Shown here in pieces: positions 20,875-30,363 of a stretch of 64,000 nucleotides of DNA. Positions within the stretch are counted from its first letter, which is position 1, and each line of letters starts with the position of its first letter. The notes under the pieces are model-generated. The model was not told the origin of the DNA and searched no databases. It saw nothing but the letters and a program-made list of their open reading frames with translations. This DNA comes from Anthostomella pinea. Its lineage: Eukaryota; Ascomycota; Sordariomycetes; Xylariales; Xylariaceae. A program made the position numbers and the translations under genes. Where the stretch lies: positions 496,001 to 560,000 of the forward strand of contig CAUWAG010000003.1 in the NCBI GenBank assembly GCA_963556695.1. Direction: 5' to 3'.

Positions 20875-22578
20875 GGCTCAAGGCGTGGTCCCTGATGACT
20901 ATGCCGGCGTTCGCGATGAAGAAGCGAAGATGTCAATCCAGCTCGCAGGAACCTCAAGTCAAGTGCAGCCAGTTGACATGGTGTCTCGTGAGTGACACAA
21001 GGGGATGTCAAGATATCACGGGATTCGGCTCACGGTAACACGGTCGAACGCATACCGACCACTTCCCCTTTGTGAGTCAGAGTCAAGCAGAAGCTGCATG
21101 TGCAATTAAAGAAGATGGGGCTGACTGATGAGGTTTATTCAAGCATTGGCGTCGGCGACAGAGGCTTGGATCCACCAACCGCTCAGTCCGGCCCCATGTC
21201 CCAAGGGACCGGATCTGGGCCTAGTCTGGGCCTAGTCTGGGCCTAGCTTGAATGTCGCATCAGCTCACCTCATTTCCACTCGGCGAGTTTTCAGCCTCTG
21301 CAGCTGGCTTATCAAGCTAGCCCCTGTTTCGGCAGGGATCTCCCCAATAGATCAGAATAGTGACCCAGAAGTTGGAACTTGGAAGACGACCGGCTTCGTG
21401 GACATTGGTAGAATCTGCATGTCCTCCTTTGCTTGAACCATTTCATACAGGAAGACCGGAGAGGAAATCCTGCGATTAGGTATGTTTAGTCCTTCCAAGC
21501 TTCGCCGGGACAGCCAGTGACTTGGGTAAGGTAAGAGTAGGCCAGGGGATTGAGGGCTGACTGCGCAGTCGTGTCTCAGCTGCATAGGCGCATGAAGAGT
21601 TTTACGTCCGAGACGCGGGACGACTGTTGACCGCTATGAAGCTATGCCCAGTCTGGCAGGTGTTAAAATAGGTATCCGGAAATATAGCTCTGCTGATGTA
21701 CGCAAGAATAGTCGCCCGTCTCAATTCTCAAGCCCTACCGCAGTACGGCTGGCCTTTATCCCCGGGTCTTGGCCCTATGTAGTAGGTCGGCTAGATTTGA
21801 CGGCACAGAACCTAATCTCGACGGCATGGAGTTCTACAATTACATACATACTAATTGAATGATGAGGAGTGGTGCGAGGGACCAAAAGAATAGCTCTTGT
21901 CCATAGATATTGGATACTCCATACTCGGACTCGGGTTCCGACCGAAGTCTAGCGAGACGGACCCTGTCGTGCACCACCCTGTGTAGCACCACATGCATGC
22001 TTACTCAACCTATCAGGTCGTGTCACCGGGCCACGACCGACCTGGGACCGACCGACCCTGGCCCCGACCGATACCGAGATCGTATTCCACCTCGCTCAAT
22101 ATTGTACCCCTTAACTTCAAGTTGGCTAGTGCGGAACTTTATTAGTAAACGGGGTCGAGACCCATGCTAGACAAATTTCCTTCCTCCAGCCTTTGAAGTC
22201 CGAGGCATCAAGCGACTGGCATACCCAAAGAGGCGAAGCAGCCGCAAGCTATGCGCCGTTTAATGAGTCACGACTCACCCGGGACGGTAAGCGGCTAGAC
22301 CAAGCAGCCCGTCAGCCCTTCAGGCCGTCGACCGATGCACATGGGTGGCGTGTTATAGTCTAGCTCCTTGTGCGATGCTGCCGGAAGCAAGTCCTACTAC
22401 CAAGCACATGGCTCATAAGCCAGGCCTTCGCCCAGCCGCCGTGAGCTCGGGTGGTGCCTTCCACTGCCGCTATCACCGTCAACATCGTGACGTCCATTCG
22501 TTCATGATCCCACCGTCACCTTCGTGACGTCCCCTCGTTCCCCTGTCATCGCCTTGACGTCCATTCGTTCTGCCCATC
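20875..22578. promoter_or_regulatory. Long divergent intergenic region
   Basis: It separates the acyltransferase from the GT2 gene. It contains three perfect tandem 11-bp units TCTGGGCCTAG at 21214–21246, and a GACCGACC-rich patch around 22035–22080. Directly upstream of the GT2 start are three spaced TGACGTCC motifs, listed separately. No gene is supported inside. Confidence 0.5.
22487..22570 (+). promoter_or_regulatory. Three CRE-like TGACGTCC repeats before the GT2 gene
   Basis: A 17-bp motif of the form (G/T)TGACGTCC(A/C)(T/C)TCGTTC occurs at 22487–22503, 22524–22540 and 22554–22570, all in the same orientation. The last ends 8 bp before the start codon at 22579. The core TGACGTC is the bZIP (CRE/ATF) site core. 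The closeness to the ATG means the copies may lie in the 5' UTR. A regulatory role is inferred. Confidence 0.55.
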
Positions 22579-24392
22579 ATGGTTTACATCCCCCGCCCCA
22601 AGCCGGTCGAGGACCGCAGAGACGCCAACGTGGAAGTGTTCATCTCTTGGGGTCAGAAATGCTTCAACTTCCTTGGCTGTATCGCTGCATGCGCTCTTTA
22701 CTTCTACCTCCTGCTCTACTCTAAACACTTATGGACCATCGATACCGCCATGTCCATCTCCCTGGCCGAGTACTGCGGATGGTCCAACGCGAGGAATCGC
22801 AAGAGAGCGGAGCTGCGGAACGAGAACAACCCTCTTGCGCTTTCAGAGAAAGGAACCTACGACAGTGAGCGAAGCTATGCGTCCGATCGTAGCTTGGATT
22901 GTCTGGCTGCCGTGGTGGGCTTCCGCGAGGATCCCGCCATCTTCACGAGAGCCCTCGAAAGCTACCTCAAAGCCGACAACTGCCGCTTCGTTCTGGCTTG
23001 TGTCGATGGCGACGCACAAGAAGACCAAGAGATGATCAACGTCTTCAAGAAGGTAACATCCGACTGTCGTTGTTGAGCCTGAGTAGTTTCTTACATAAGT
23101 CCTAGGTCTATAGCAACGATTCAGCCCTAGTCCATCTTGATGTGCCTTTGGTCGAGATTGCCCTGCAAATGGACCGCGTGAAGCCCAAGTGGCAGTCCGA
23201 TGACGAGATTCTCAACAAATGCTGCATGATCGTCAAACTACTACTGGAGGCGAAGAACATACGCCTGACTGGAGAGGGCGCAATCACGAAACTCTGCATC
23301 AGCCAGCCGCACATGCACAAGAAGGGAGTCATGTTCACATCCTTCATTTTCTCCAAGGTCATCTCAGACGCCCTGAATCTAGAGTTCCTGTGGACTTCAG
23401 ACTCGGACTCCATCGTGCTCCCAAACACCATCTCACGCACGACAGCCACCATCGCTGGAGACCCAATGGTAGCTGGAGCCAGCACGGCCCTCTCAATCCA
23501 CAACAAGGACGACACCACCATCACCAAAGTTGGCAACTCGGTCTTCCTCAACGAACTGCATCTGTCCCGATGCTTCGCGAGTGCCTTTGGCGCAAATGAC
23601 TGCCAGAGTGGGCCATGCGCCGTCTTCCGCACCTCCGTCATCATCCCAGAATTACTCCAGTGGTACAAGCAAAGCGTACTCGGCCACTGGATGATCGTCA
23701 ACGAGGATCGCCACCTGACCACGAGATTACTCTTGAGAGGCTGGAAGATCCTGTTCATCCCAGACGCCTTCACAGCCACCGAATCTCCCATCAACCTGCG
23801 CAGATGGCTCTTGCAGCAGGTCCGCTGGGCTCGTTCAGTCCACATCGAGAGCTACTGCCGGCCCGAAGTCTACGTCCAACAGCCCCCAATCTTCTTCTTC
23901 GCGGCTTTGAGACGCCAGCTCACCGGTCTCTCTGTGCTCGTCATTGCCCTCATCTACCTCTTCACCGGCGTCGTAACGCTGCGCTTCTCCCTTCGAGACT
24001 ACCTGCTCCGGATGGCTTTCCAACTCTTCTACCTCGCCGTCCGCAATCCCCTCCGCCCTTCGTTACAGGAGTGGCTCTGGAGTATCCCAGCCAACCTCTT
24101 CTACAACGTCCCTCTCCCGGCCGTGCAGGCCTTCAGTCTCTTCACTCTATTCAACGACTCCTGGGGCACTACCATGCGATCCAGCAAGGAGCTATCACGA
24201 CATTCAAAGCTGAAAACCAAGATGTGGGAAGTTGGCTTCTTCGTTGTCTGGATAGGGCTCGTTGGAGGAATCATCGGACGATACATTGCCACGAGTTTAC
24301 TTCTTGGCAACGCGTACATCACGGGGTACATGTTTATAGGCACTACCCTGCTGTGGACCATCTCTGGATACTGGATGGTGGTCTGCGATTAA
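22579..24392 (+). CDS. Processive GT2 polysaccharide synthase (QxxRW membrane glycosyltransferase)
   Basis: Exons 22579–23052 and 23106–24392 join over a 53-nt intron (GTAACA…CCTAG) to give 586 aa. After one N-terminal membrane helix (about residues 30–50), the catalytic domain carries VDGD near residue 145, the DxD-like TSDSDS (255–260), the NED acceptor motif (357–359) and QQVRW (395–399). The QxxRW motif marks processive synthases such as hyaluronan, cellulose and chitin synthases. Four to six C-terminal helices could form the translocation pore. In fungi this class makes surface polysaccharide; the product cannot be predicted. The motifs are intact, so I expect an active enzyme. The start is the first ATG after the three TGACGTCC repeats. 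Confidence 0.88.
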
Positions 24393-24603
24393 TATAGCAT
24401 TACAAATAGAAGCAAAAGTAAAAATAGAAATACGCACGGGCTGGCACGCAGTGCGAGACCCGAATAATGAACAGCTCAATGGACGTCCACCTAAGCTTTG
24501 TGGCCACCGCATCTCCTATGACGTATAGGAGCGTTGATGGCGGCATCATCACTAGTGAGTGGCATCCGTTGATGGTCCCGACGAAAACGATGAAGTCTTC
24601 ATC

Positions 24604-24964
24604 CTAGCTATCATTGACGCGACTAATGCTTAATTCGCTGGCAGAGGCGAGAGATCGAGCAACAGCCGTTTTATCAGAGATGGAGGTACTGGATCTGCCC
24701 TGCTGGGCGTCGAGAATCCTGTAACCGGTGGCCAGTCGTTGCTCTGCTTCCATTATCATCATGTACCCAAGGCGCTCTTCAAAATCCTCTGGCTCGGGCA
24801 CCTCGAATCTTCGCCAGACTTGTCGCGTATGAGCTCTAGTGTTCCGTACTAGGAGGGTAGCTTGTCATCAACCACACCGTGTTCTCTTCCTGTTTCAGCA
24901 GTCTCTTGATCTCGGTATCGTCCTGGGCCTCTGATCTTACGGAGCATCGCTGCTCAGACATCAT
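24604..24964 (-). CDS. Small protein of unknown function, 5' end unresolved
   Basis: The clear coding part is 24848–24604 (about 80 codons), containing NTRAHTRQVWRRFEVPEP and then a helical LGYMMIMEAEQRLATGYRI. It is preceded by a good acceptor, CCTCCTAG, with a TGATGAC branch-like sequence. Upstream, the frame from ATG 24964 (MSEQRCSVRSEAQDD, then KRLLKQEENTVW) also looks coding but is one base out of phase. Either an exon is missed or there is a frameshift. An ATG at 24947 spliced at GTAAGA also fits in phase. No family recognised. Convergent with the GT2 gene. Confidence 0.4.
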
Positions 24965-25648
24965 GACTGGACGTTGAACCGTGAATCGTGTTGGTTAAAG
25001 GTGATCAAATCTCAACTCTGGCAGCTGAACACGGAGATGCTGTGGTATTGACTGCTGGGTTATTCATTGGCTACCTCGAATCCCTTTGATACCGGCAAAC
25101 CGCGACGTTTATGCTTGATAAAAGTGTGACTGGTCACAAGTACGAGTATGGGTTATACCGAATAGGGCATGATTCAGGGAACATAGACACAAGGACACAC
25201 TCATTGTACCGATTCCTGATTACACTCAGCCCTCATAAGTCTCCTGGAATAAGCATACAGGAATAATCAGCTCTAGGTTGATACGCTTTTTTTCATGATT
25301 ATTCCAGTGTGATTATTCCAATTGGAAAAATATTCTGTGGTCTGCTAGAGGGGTGATGTACGGATACTTATGAGGGGTCAGTATACCTTAGATATGTTGT
25401 TCGGACACTAGACTTAAAGGGGGTGTGACATCTTTTTGCTTATCTGCAGGGTGCTTGTCCTTGGCGGCGTGGCCTGCATGATCCGTAGATAAGAGCACCG
25501 CATACCAATACTTATCTGTTCGCAGCTCCTCAGGTGCTGCTCGCCTTCGAGACCACTTGGACGTCAAAGACCTCCTTCAGCAAGCAGACATAAGAGTTCC
25601 AAGACCAAGCGCATTCGTACTTCCCTGCACTCTTAAGAAGCCGACAGG
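24965..25648. other. Intergenic with a MITE copy
   Basis: It contains MITE copy B at 25223–25383 and the upstream region of the ammonium-transporter pseudogene. No gene is supported. Confidence 0.5.
25223..25383. mobile_element. MITE, copy B (TA target)
   Basis: 161 bp, flanked by TA (25221–25222 and 25384–25385). The left end reads CACTCAGCCCTCATAAGTCT; the reverse complement of the right end reads TACTGACCCCTCATAAGTAT, so the inverted repeats match at most positions. Interior AT-rich palindromic parts (TTATTCCAGTGTGATTATT) match copy A. Non-coding. Confidence 0.7.
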
Positions 25649-28600
25649 ATGGCATCGGGGGTCTTGAAGACATGGGAGGACTGTGACAAGATTGACACAT
25701 TGTTTGTCCTGGTCTGCACCGTCTTTTGCTGGACGATCGTGCCTACCGTAGGTATCGAATGCTCCGAATACTCGTTCAAGCTGAACCAAATCCCAGGTCG
25801 GCATTGCATATGGAGGGTACTCGTGGAGGCGCAATGGTCTCGCCGCGGCGATGCCCGCTGTCCTCACGATTGCCACATGTTCAATCCAGTGGTTCATAAT
25901 AGGATACACGCTGGCCTACGGAGAGGGCGGACGGATATTTGGAGACTTTACATATGTGTTTTCATATCGGCGTGCTCTCGGAGCCCGTGGGCACCATACC
26001 TGCAATCCTGTTCAGCGAGTTCCAGCTCGTGTTCGAGGCAACGGTCTGCGCAATTGCGGTCGGTGGCTTCTGCGAGAGAGGAAGACTGTTTGTTTGTTTG
26101 TTTTGTATTTAACGTGGGGGGTAGCTCCTCAGTAGTGCAAACCACGCCTCCCAGAGCCTCTGCATCGCAGGGTTGTGGAGGTCTCAAGATAATAAGTACA
26201 GTCAGTCCCGCTCACGGGCCCATCCCCGTTGTTGCGGCGGTATGACCTTGGGGTCATCCATCTGGTCCTTCAAGAAAAGCTATCTATCGGGGACAGATTG
26301 TTGAAAAGAACTTGCTCTTCTCCACGAATTTTGCCCATTCTGTGCTCCTCTCCTCTAAGTATTGTAAACAAGCTGTCCTAGGCGAGTACCTAGGCAGTAG
26401 CCGATTTTTCCCCAGCCTCTTACAAAAGAAAATATGTTGTGGTGTTTTCTTCTCAGCACAACTGCAATGGTCATTCGAGTCTATATGCCCAAAGCGTTCA
26501 TGGTATCTGGCAAAGTCGCCATGTCCAGATCTGGCCGCTAGAAGTCTGTGTAAAGTACTTCTCTTAAAAGATATCAGGTCTCTTTTAGTTACTGTGTGTG
26601 AGTATACTTCTTGATACCTAGACTTTGATTGGTCTTTCTACCATTAATTGAACTCCTTTCTGCCCTTTGTTTTGAGATCTCTTTTGACCCAAGAGATTGT
26701 AGGAAGGCTTGTTGTGTCTGTTTCCAGCATGGCACCCTCTTTTGTTAATGTGTTGACAGCTTCATTGCTATCAATATCTCTGTGTCCAGGAATCCACTTG
26801 ACGGTCACTCCAGGAGTGTGTGCTGTGGCAAGTTCTTGAAATCGTAGAAAAATATTCTGTGATGTCTCGGGTGGAGTCCCATTGAGCCCATCTACCACTG
26901 ACGTGTTGTCCAGGCAGACATATAGCTGTTTTCTGTGTCCAATTGCCCTGGCTGTTGCAAGACCTTGGAGAACACCATAGACTTTAGCATCTATTATTTC
27001 TGTTTATAGAAGTCTACCCTTTCCCCGGTATATTTCTTGAGTAGTGTTGCCTTTCCTGATGGTATAACCCCATCCAGTGCGGGTTGTACCTTGGTCAACC
27101 AATTGTGATCCATCTGAGTAGATGACAAGGTCAGTATTCACATTTCTCTCCTGTAGCCATTGCTTGAAGAGCTCTGTTTCTTTGTCTTTGTCTTTGCGGA
27201 CTGGGGGCTTCTTCCATGATGGCCTGGTAAGTATTGGTCTCTGGAAGTCAGGGACTACTAACTGGAAGCTCCTTTGTAGCCTTGTTGGATCCTTGCGGGC
27301 TTGTATTTGAAGCCTGCCAACAAGAGGGTGTCTCTGGTCTATTCGTCCTAGTCAGAGGCCGTGACGTCGTCGTATTGACTCTGCAAGAACTCCAGCTGGG
27401 GGAATCTGCGATTCAAAATGTAGGGTATGCCCAGGGTGTGTTTTCCAGACTGGCAAGATAGCCCTGATCGCCGTTCGTAGTACAGCATCTATTGTCCCAA
27501 GAAGCCCCTTAATGCGACATGCTGATGTCTCACCTGAGCTCCTGATTTTTTCGATTCCTGGGTACCAGGTCTCCAGGCCGTGTGTAAGAATAGGAATAAC
27601 ACAAGCTTTCACAGCCCTCCTGGTTGATTTTACTGGGAGTCCCTTGACTGTGTTGCATAGTCCTCGAAGGTGATTTACTACCTTACTAGCTTTCTTGGCC
27701 CAGTGAGAAACATGAATTTTAAAGTTTAGTTTTCTATCCAGAAGGACACCTAGCCATCGCATAGAATGCTTAATTATTTTGTTCATTGTCCTGTGGCGGA
27801 CTGGAGGGTTGTCTGAGTTCTTTTTCCGCGAGAAGTGCATGATCTCGGTTTTGTCAGGGTCAAACTCAATAGTATTATTGTGTCCTCATTGATTGAGCAA
27901 ATGAAGGTTTCTAGAAGCCTTTGTAGTTATTTCCTTAAGGTTCCTTCCAATATAGAGAGTTGCTAGATCGTCTGCATATCCAAAGCGTCTTCTTTTCATG
28001 CCAAGTTGGGCACAGATTGGCTCGGTATACAGCATGTAAAGGATTGGAGAGGCTGGTGAACCTTGTGGTAGCCCACAAGTGAGAGCTTTTATATCGGTCA
28101 TAATACCTTCAAACCGAACTCTTGCGGACCGCTCGGACATGAATGACTGGACCCATCTTATAAGAAAGCCTGGCCAGCCCTGTTCTCTCATGCGAACCAC
28201 CAGCCGTCCCTTTAGGGCAGCATCAAAGGCCCCTTTCACATCTGACGTGACTACTGTTGCAACGAGGCCTTGGTCAAGGGCCTGCTCAATATCATGTATG
28301 AGTGCAGCTACCAGGTCAGTGGCAGAGCGAGAGGAAGACTGTTACCGGTTATCCCGTTCATCTTTGTATGTTTGACTTCGGCGTTTATTGACTGCCAAGG
28401 CCTGACAAGTCATAGTTGTGGTCTACATTCATCTACTGCCCCCTCGCGCACATGGTCTGGGGAGGCGGCTTCTTGGGTGAAGAACTTGGGGTCTTAGACT
28501 TCGCAGGAGGTATGAAAAGGGACCCTGGACCTTCCGCTGGAGCTAATCCTGCCTTCTAGTAGGAACGCCTGTCCACGTTTGCTCAGGTGCAACAGCCGCG

Positions 28601-29468
28601 GCCGTGAGCCTCTACCTCTCCTATCCCATCTTCCGCTCCCGAAGATCCGAGAAAAGAATGCCAACTCACATTCGACTACATCGTCCGGGAAATTCATTCT
28701 TCCAGTTAATCGCAATGATCACCATTTGGGGCTCGTGGCTCGCATTCGATGCTGGTGCCACTCTGGCCCTGAACTTCCAGTCGGCCATGGCTCTCTGCGT
28801 CACGAACCTGTGTGCCTCGTCCGGAGCGTTGACTTGGGCATGCCTTACTTACTTCCAGACCCGGAAGTGGTCACTGGACTCAACGTTCATGGGTGCAATC
28901 TCGGGGCTGGTTATGATCACGCCAGCCGCCGGCTTCATTGACCTGCCCACGGCTTTTTGCTTCGGGATCTTCGGTGCTCTAATATGTCGCCAGGCGCTGA
29001 GGATCAAGTTCACCGACTTCGCTCGTCGCTGGCGGTGGGTAGATAATGGCGATACCTGCGCTACACATTGTGTAGGAGGGATCGCGGCCACGATCTGCAC
29101 CGGCCTGTTTGCCCAGAAAGAAGTGGCAGCCTATGGCGGAGTCGAGGTCGCGGGTGGTGTGTTATTCGATGGCAACGTCCGACAGCTCTGGGCCCAGATT
29201 GTCGAGGTACTAGTCGGGTTCATGTGGTCTTTCATCGGATCGTTCATGATCATTGCGGTCGTCGATTGCGTTCCTGGGTTCGAGGTGCTGGCAGTGGACG
29301 AGTAAGTCTCTGGACAGCCAACTAAGACATTACTTGAGAGCTTACATGGTAAACAGTGAAATCAACTCTGGATTGGACATGACGCAGACGGAAGAGACTT
29401 TATGCGAGGGGCCGCACCCTGACGAGGAAGATTATTTTCCCACGTCAAAGGGTATAATTGAACTTTGA
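25649..29468 (+). pseudogene. Ammonium transporter (Amt/Mep/Rh) pseudogene broken by a LINE
   Basis: Six coding pieces reassemble in one order: 25649–25747, 25797–26088, 28342–28365, 28416–28509, 28560–29301 and 29357–29468, about 453 aa. Introns have GTAGGT/CCCAG, GTATGT/CATAG, GTATGA/TCTAG and GTAAGT/AACAG borders. Family blocks include DTLFVLVCTVFCW, IQWFIIGYTLAYG, FSEFQLVFEA, GVLDFAGVGTPVH (first pore His) and DTCATHCVGG (second pore His). Two lesions inactivate it. A 1-nt frameshift lies in the T run at 25959–25962. A 2.24-kb LINE at 26089–28328 is inserted between the codons for GRL and LP, with a 13-bp duplication. Everything else is intact, so the damage looks recent. Confidence 0.85.
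26089..28328 (-). mobile_element. 5'-truncated non-LTR retrotransposon (LINE, RT + RNase H)
   Basis: The element reads on the minus strand from 28328 to a (CAAA)n-like tail at 26089, flanked by the 13-bp duplication GAGAGGAAGACTG (26076–26088 and 28329–28341). Its 5' end begins inside reverse transcriptase: VTSDVKGAFD (catalytic Asp block), LPQGSPASPILYMLY and FGYADDLA (YADD box). The thumb region follows (28239–27352), then an RNase H relic with VKWIPGHRDIDSNEA (26898–26644). Stops and frame changes interrupt it, so it is not autonomous. RT plus RNase H suggests the I/Tad1 group, known in fungi. Its 3' end equals that of the SINEs. Confidence 0.88.
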
Positions 29469-30363
29469 AGGGCAATACTTTCTAACCCCTACAGGGAGAC
29501 TAGGTGTGTTATTGAGCCTTCGTATCGCGGTTGGTTTCGCTTCCTCGTGACAACCACGCTGGCTGAGCAGGTCAGGTCAGGTCGGGTCGAGTTCCCCTGC
29601 AACCATCCCCCCAGCCCCATATGTACCGTAAAATCAGCTCGATCTTTCACCGACGCCCTGTACCAACGTCAACCCTTAAGGTCTCTTGGTATAGTGGTAT
29701 GAGACAAAATCCTCGCTACGGGTGTTTCGTAGATCTCCGGTTCGATTCCGGGACGTGCTAGCGTGCAAGTGGATAGGGCTTCGCTCAGGTCAAGGCACGT
29801 TACCAAGGCACGTTACCGTCCGATAGGGTCGGATTGGAGATTGAGCTTTTTGTAGTAATTTATGATACTTTTTTGATCTGGTCCTGTGCGTACTTGACAT
29901 GGCCGAGAATTCAATATACCGTCAAGTTCCAGAGCATGAAGAGAGGCCCTCCATGTGCTCATTATCTTAGGGGCCACTCAAATCTAGAAACTGCCGTGGC
30001 ATGCCTTAGACAACTAGCTTTACGTATAGAAACACTTTGGCATAGTATGACTCTCTACAGGGGTCGTTACTTTCCAGCGTTGCTTAGTGGCCCAAGAATG
30101 CCTCAGGCATACATCTTCAAAACACCCTTATGTATACGAGCTTCTCGAAAACGAAAACTTTCATTGACTTCGTGCAGCCCCTCACTCCATTCTCTCTTTC
30201 GCCCTATTTCCACCCTATCTTTCATCCAATCTCGCTAAACCTTCCACCACCATCCATTCCGCCCCGTAAGTTCTCGATCCTGAAACTGCACAGCCCTTGT
30301 GACTAAGCCCGTCGTTTTATCTTAGATCATACTTGCATGCCATCTTGATGCAAGATATCCGAC
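29469..30363. other. Intergenic with tRNA-like sequence and leader intron
   Basis: It contains a tRNA-like element (29680–29759) and, near its right end, a probable 60-nt leader intron at 30266–30325 (GTAAGT…CTTAG) upstream of the AT-hook protein gene. No other gene supported. Confidence 0.45.
29680..29759 (+). tRNA. tRNA-like sequence (probable tRNA pseudogene)
   Basis: It has a perfect A box TGGTATAGTGG (29687–29697) and B box GGTTCGATTCC (29739–29749), with a T stem (TCCGG/CCGGG) and a perfect 5-bp stem CTACG/CGTAG around a 7-nt loop in the anticodon position. However, the putative acceptor halves do not pair, the loop lacks U33, and the spacing after the D arm is too long. I regard it as a decayed or tRNA-derived sequence, not a working gene. 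Confidence 0.35.

Noticed and set aside
23108..23845. A 245-codon minus-strand frame
   Set aside because: Antisense to the second exon of the GT2 synthase, whose catalytic motifs are unmistakable.
25649..26245. An independent small membrane-protein gene
   Set aside because: Its pieces fit the N-terminal part of an ammonium transporter and continue beyond the LINE, so it is one broken gene.
29680..29759. A working tRNA gene
   Set aside because: The acceptor halves do not pair, U33 is missing and the D-arm spacing is wrong; kept only as tRNA-like at low confidence.
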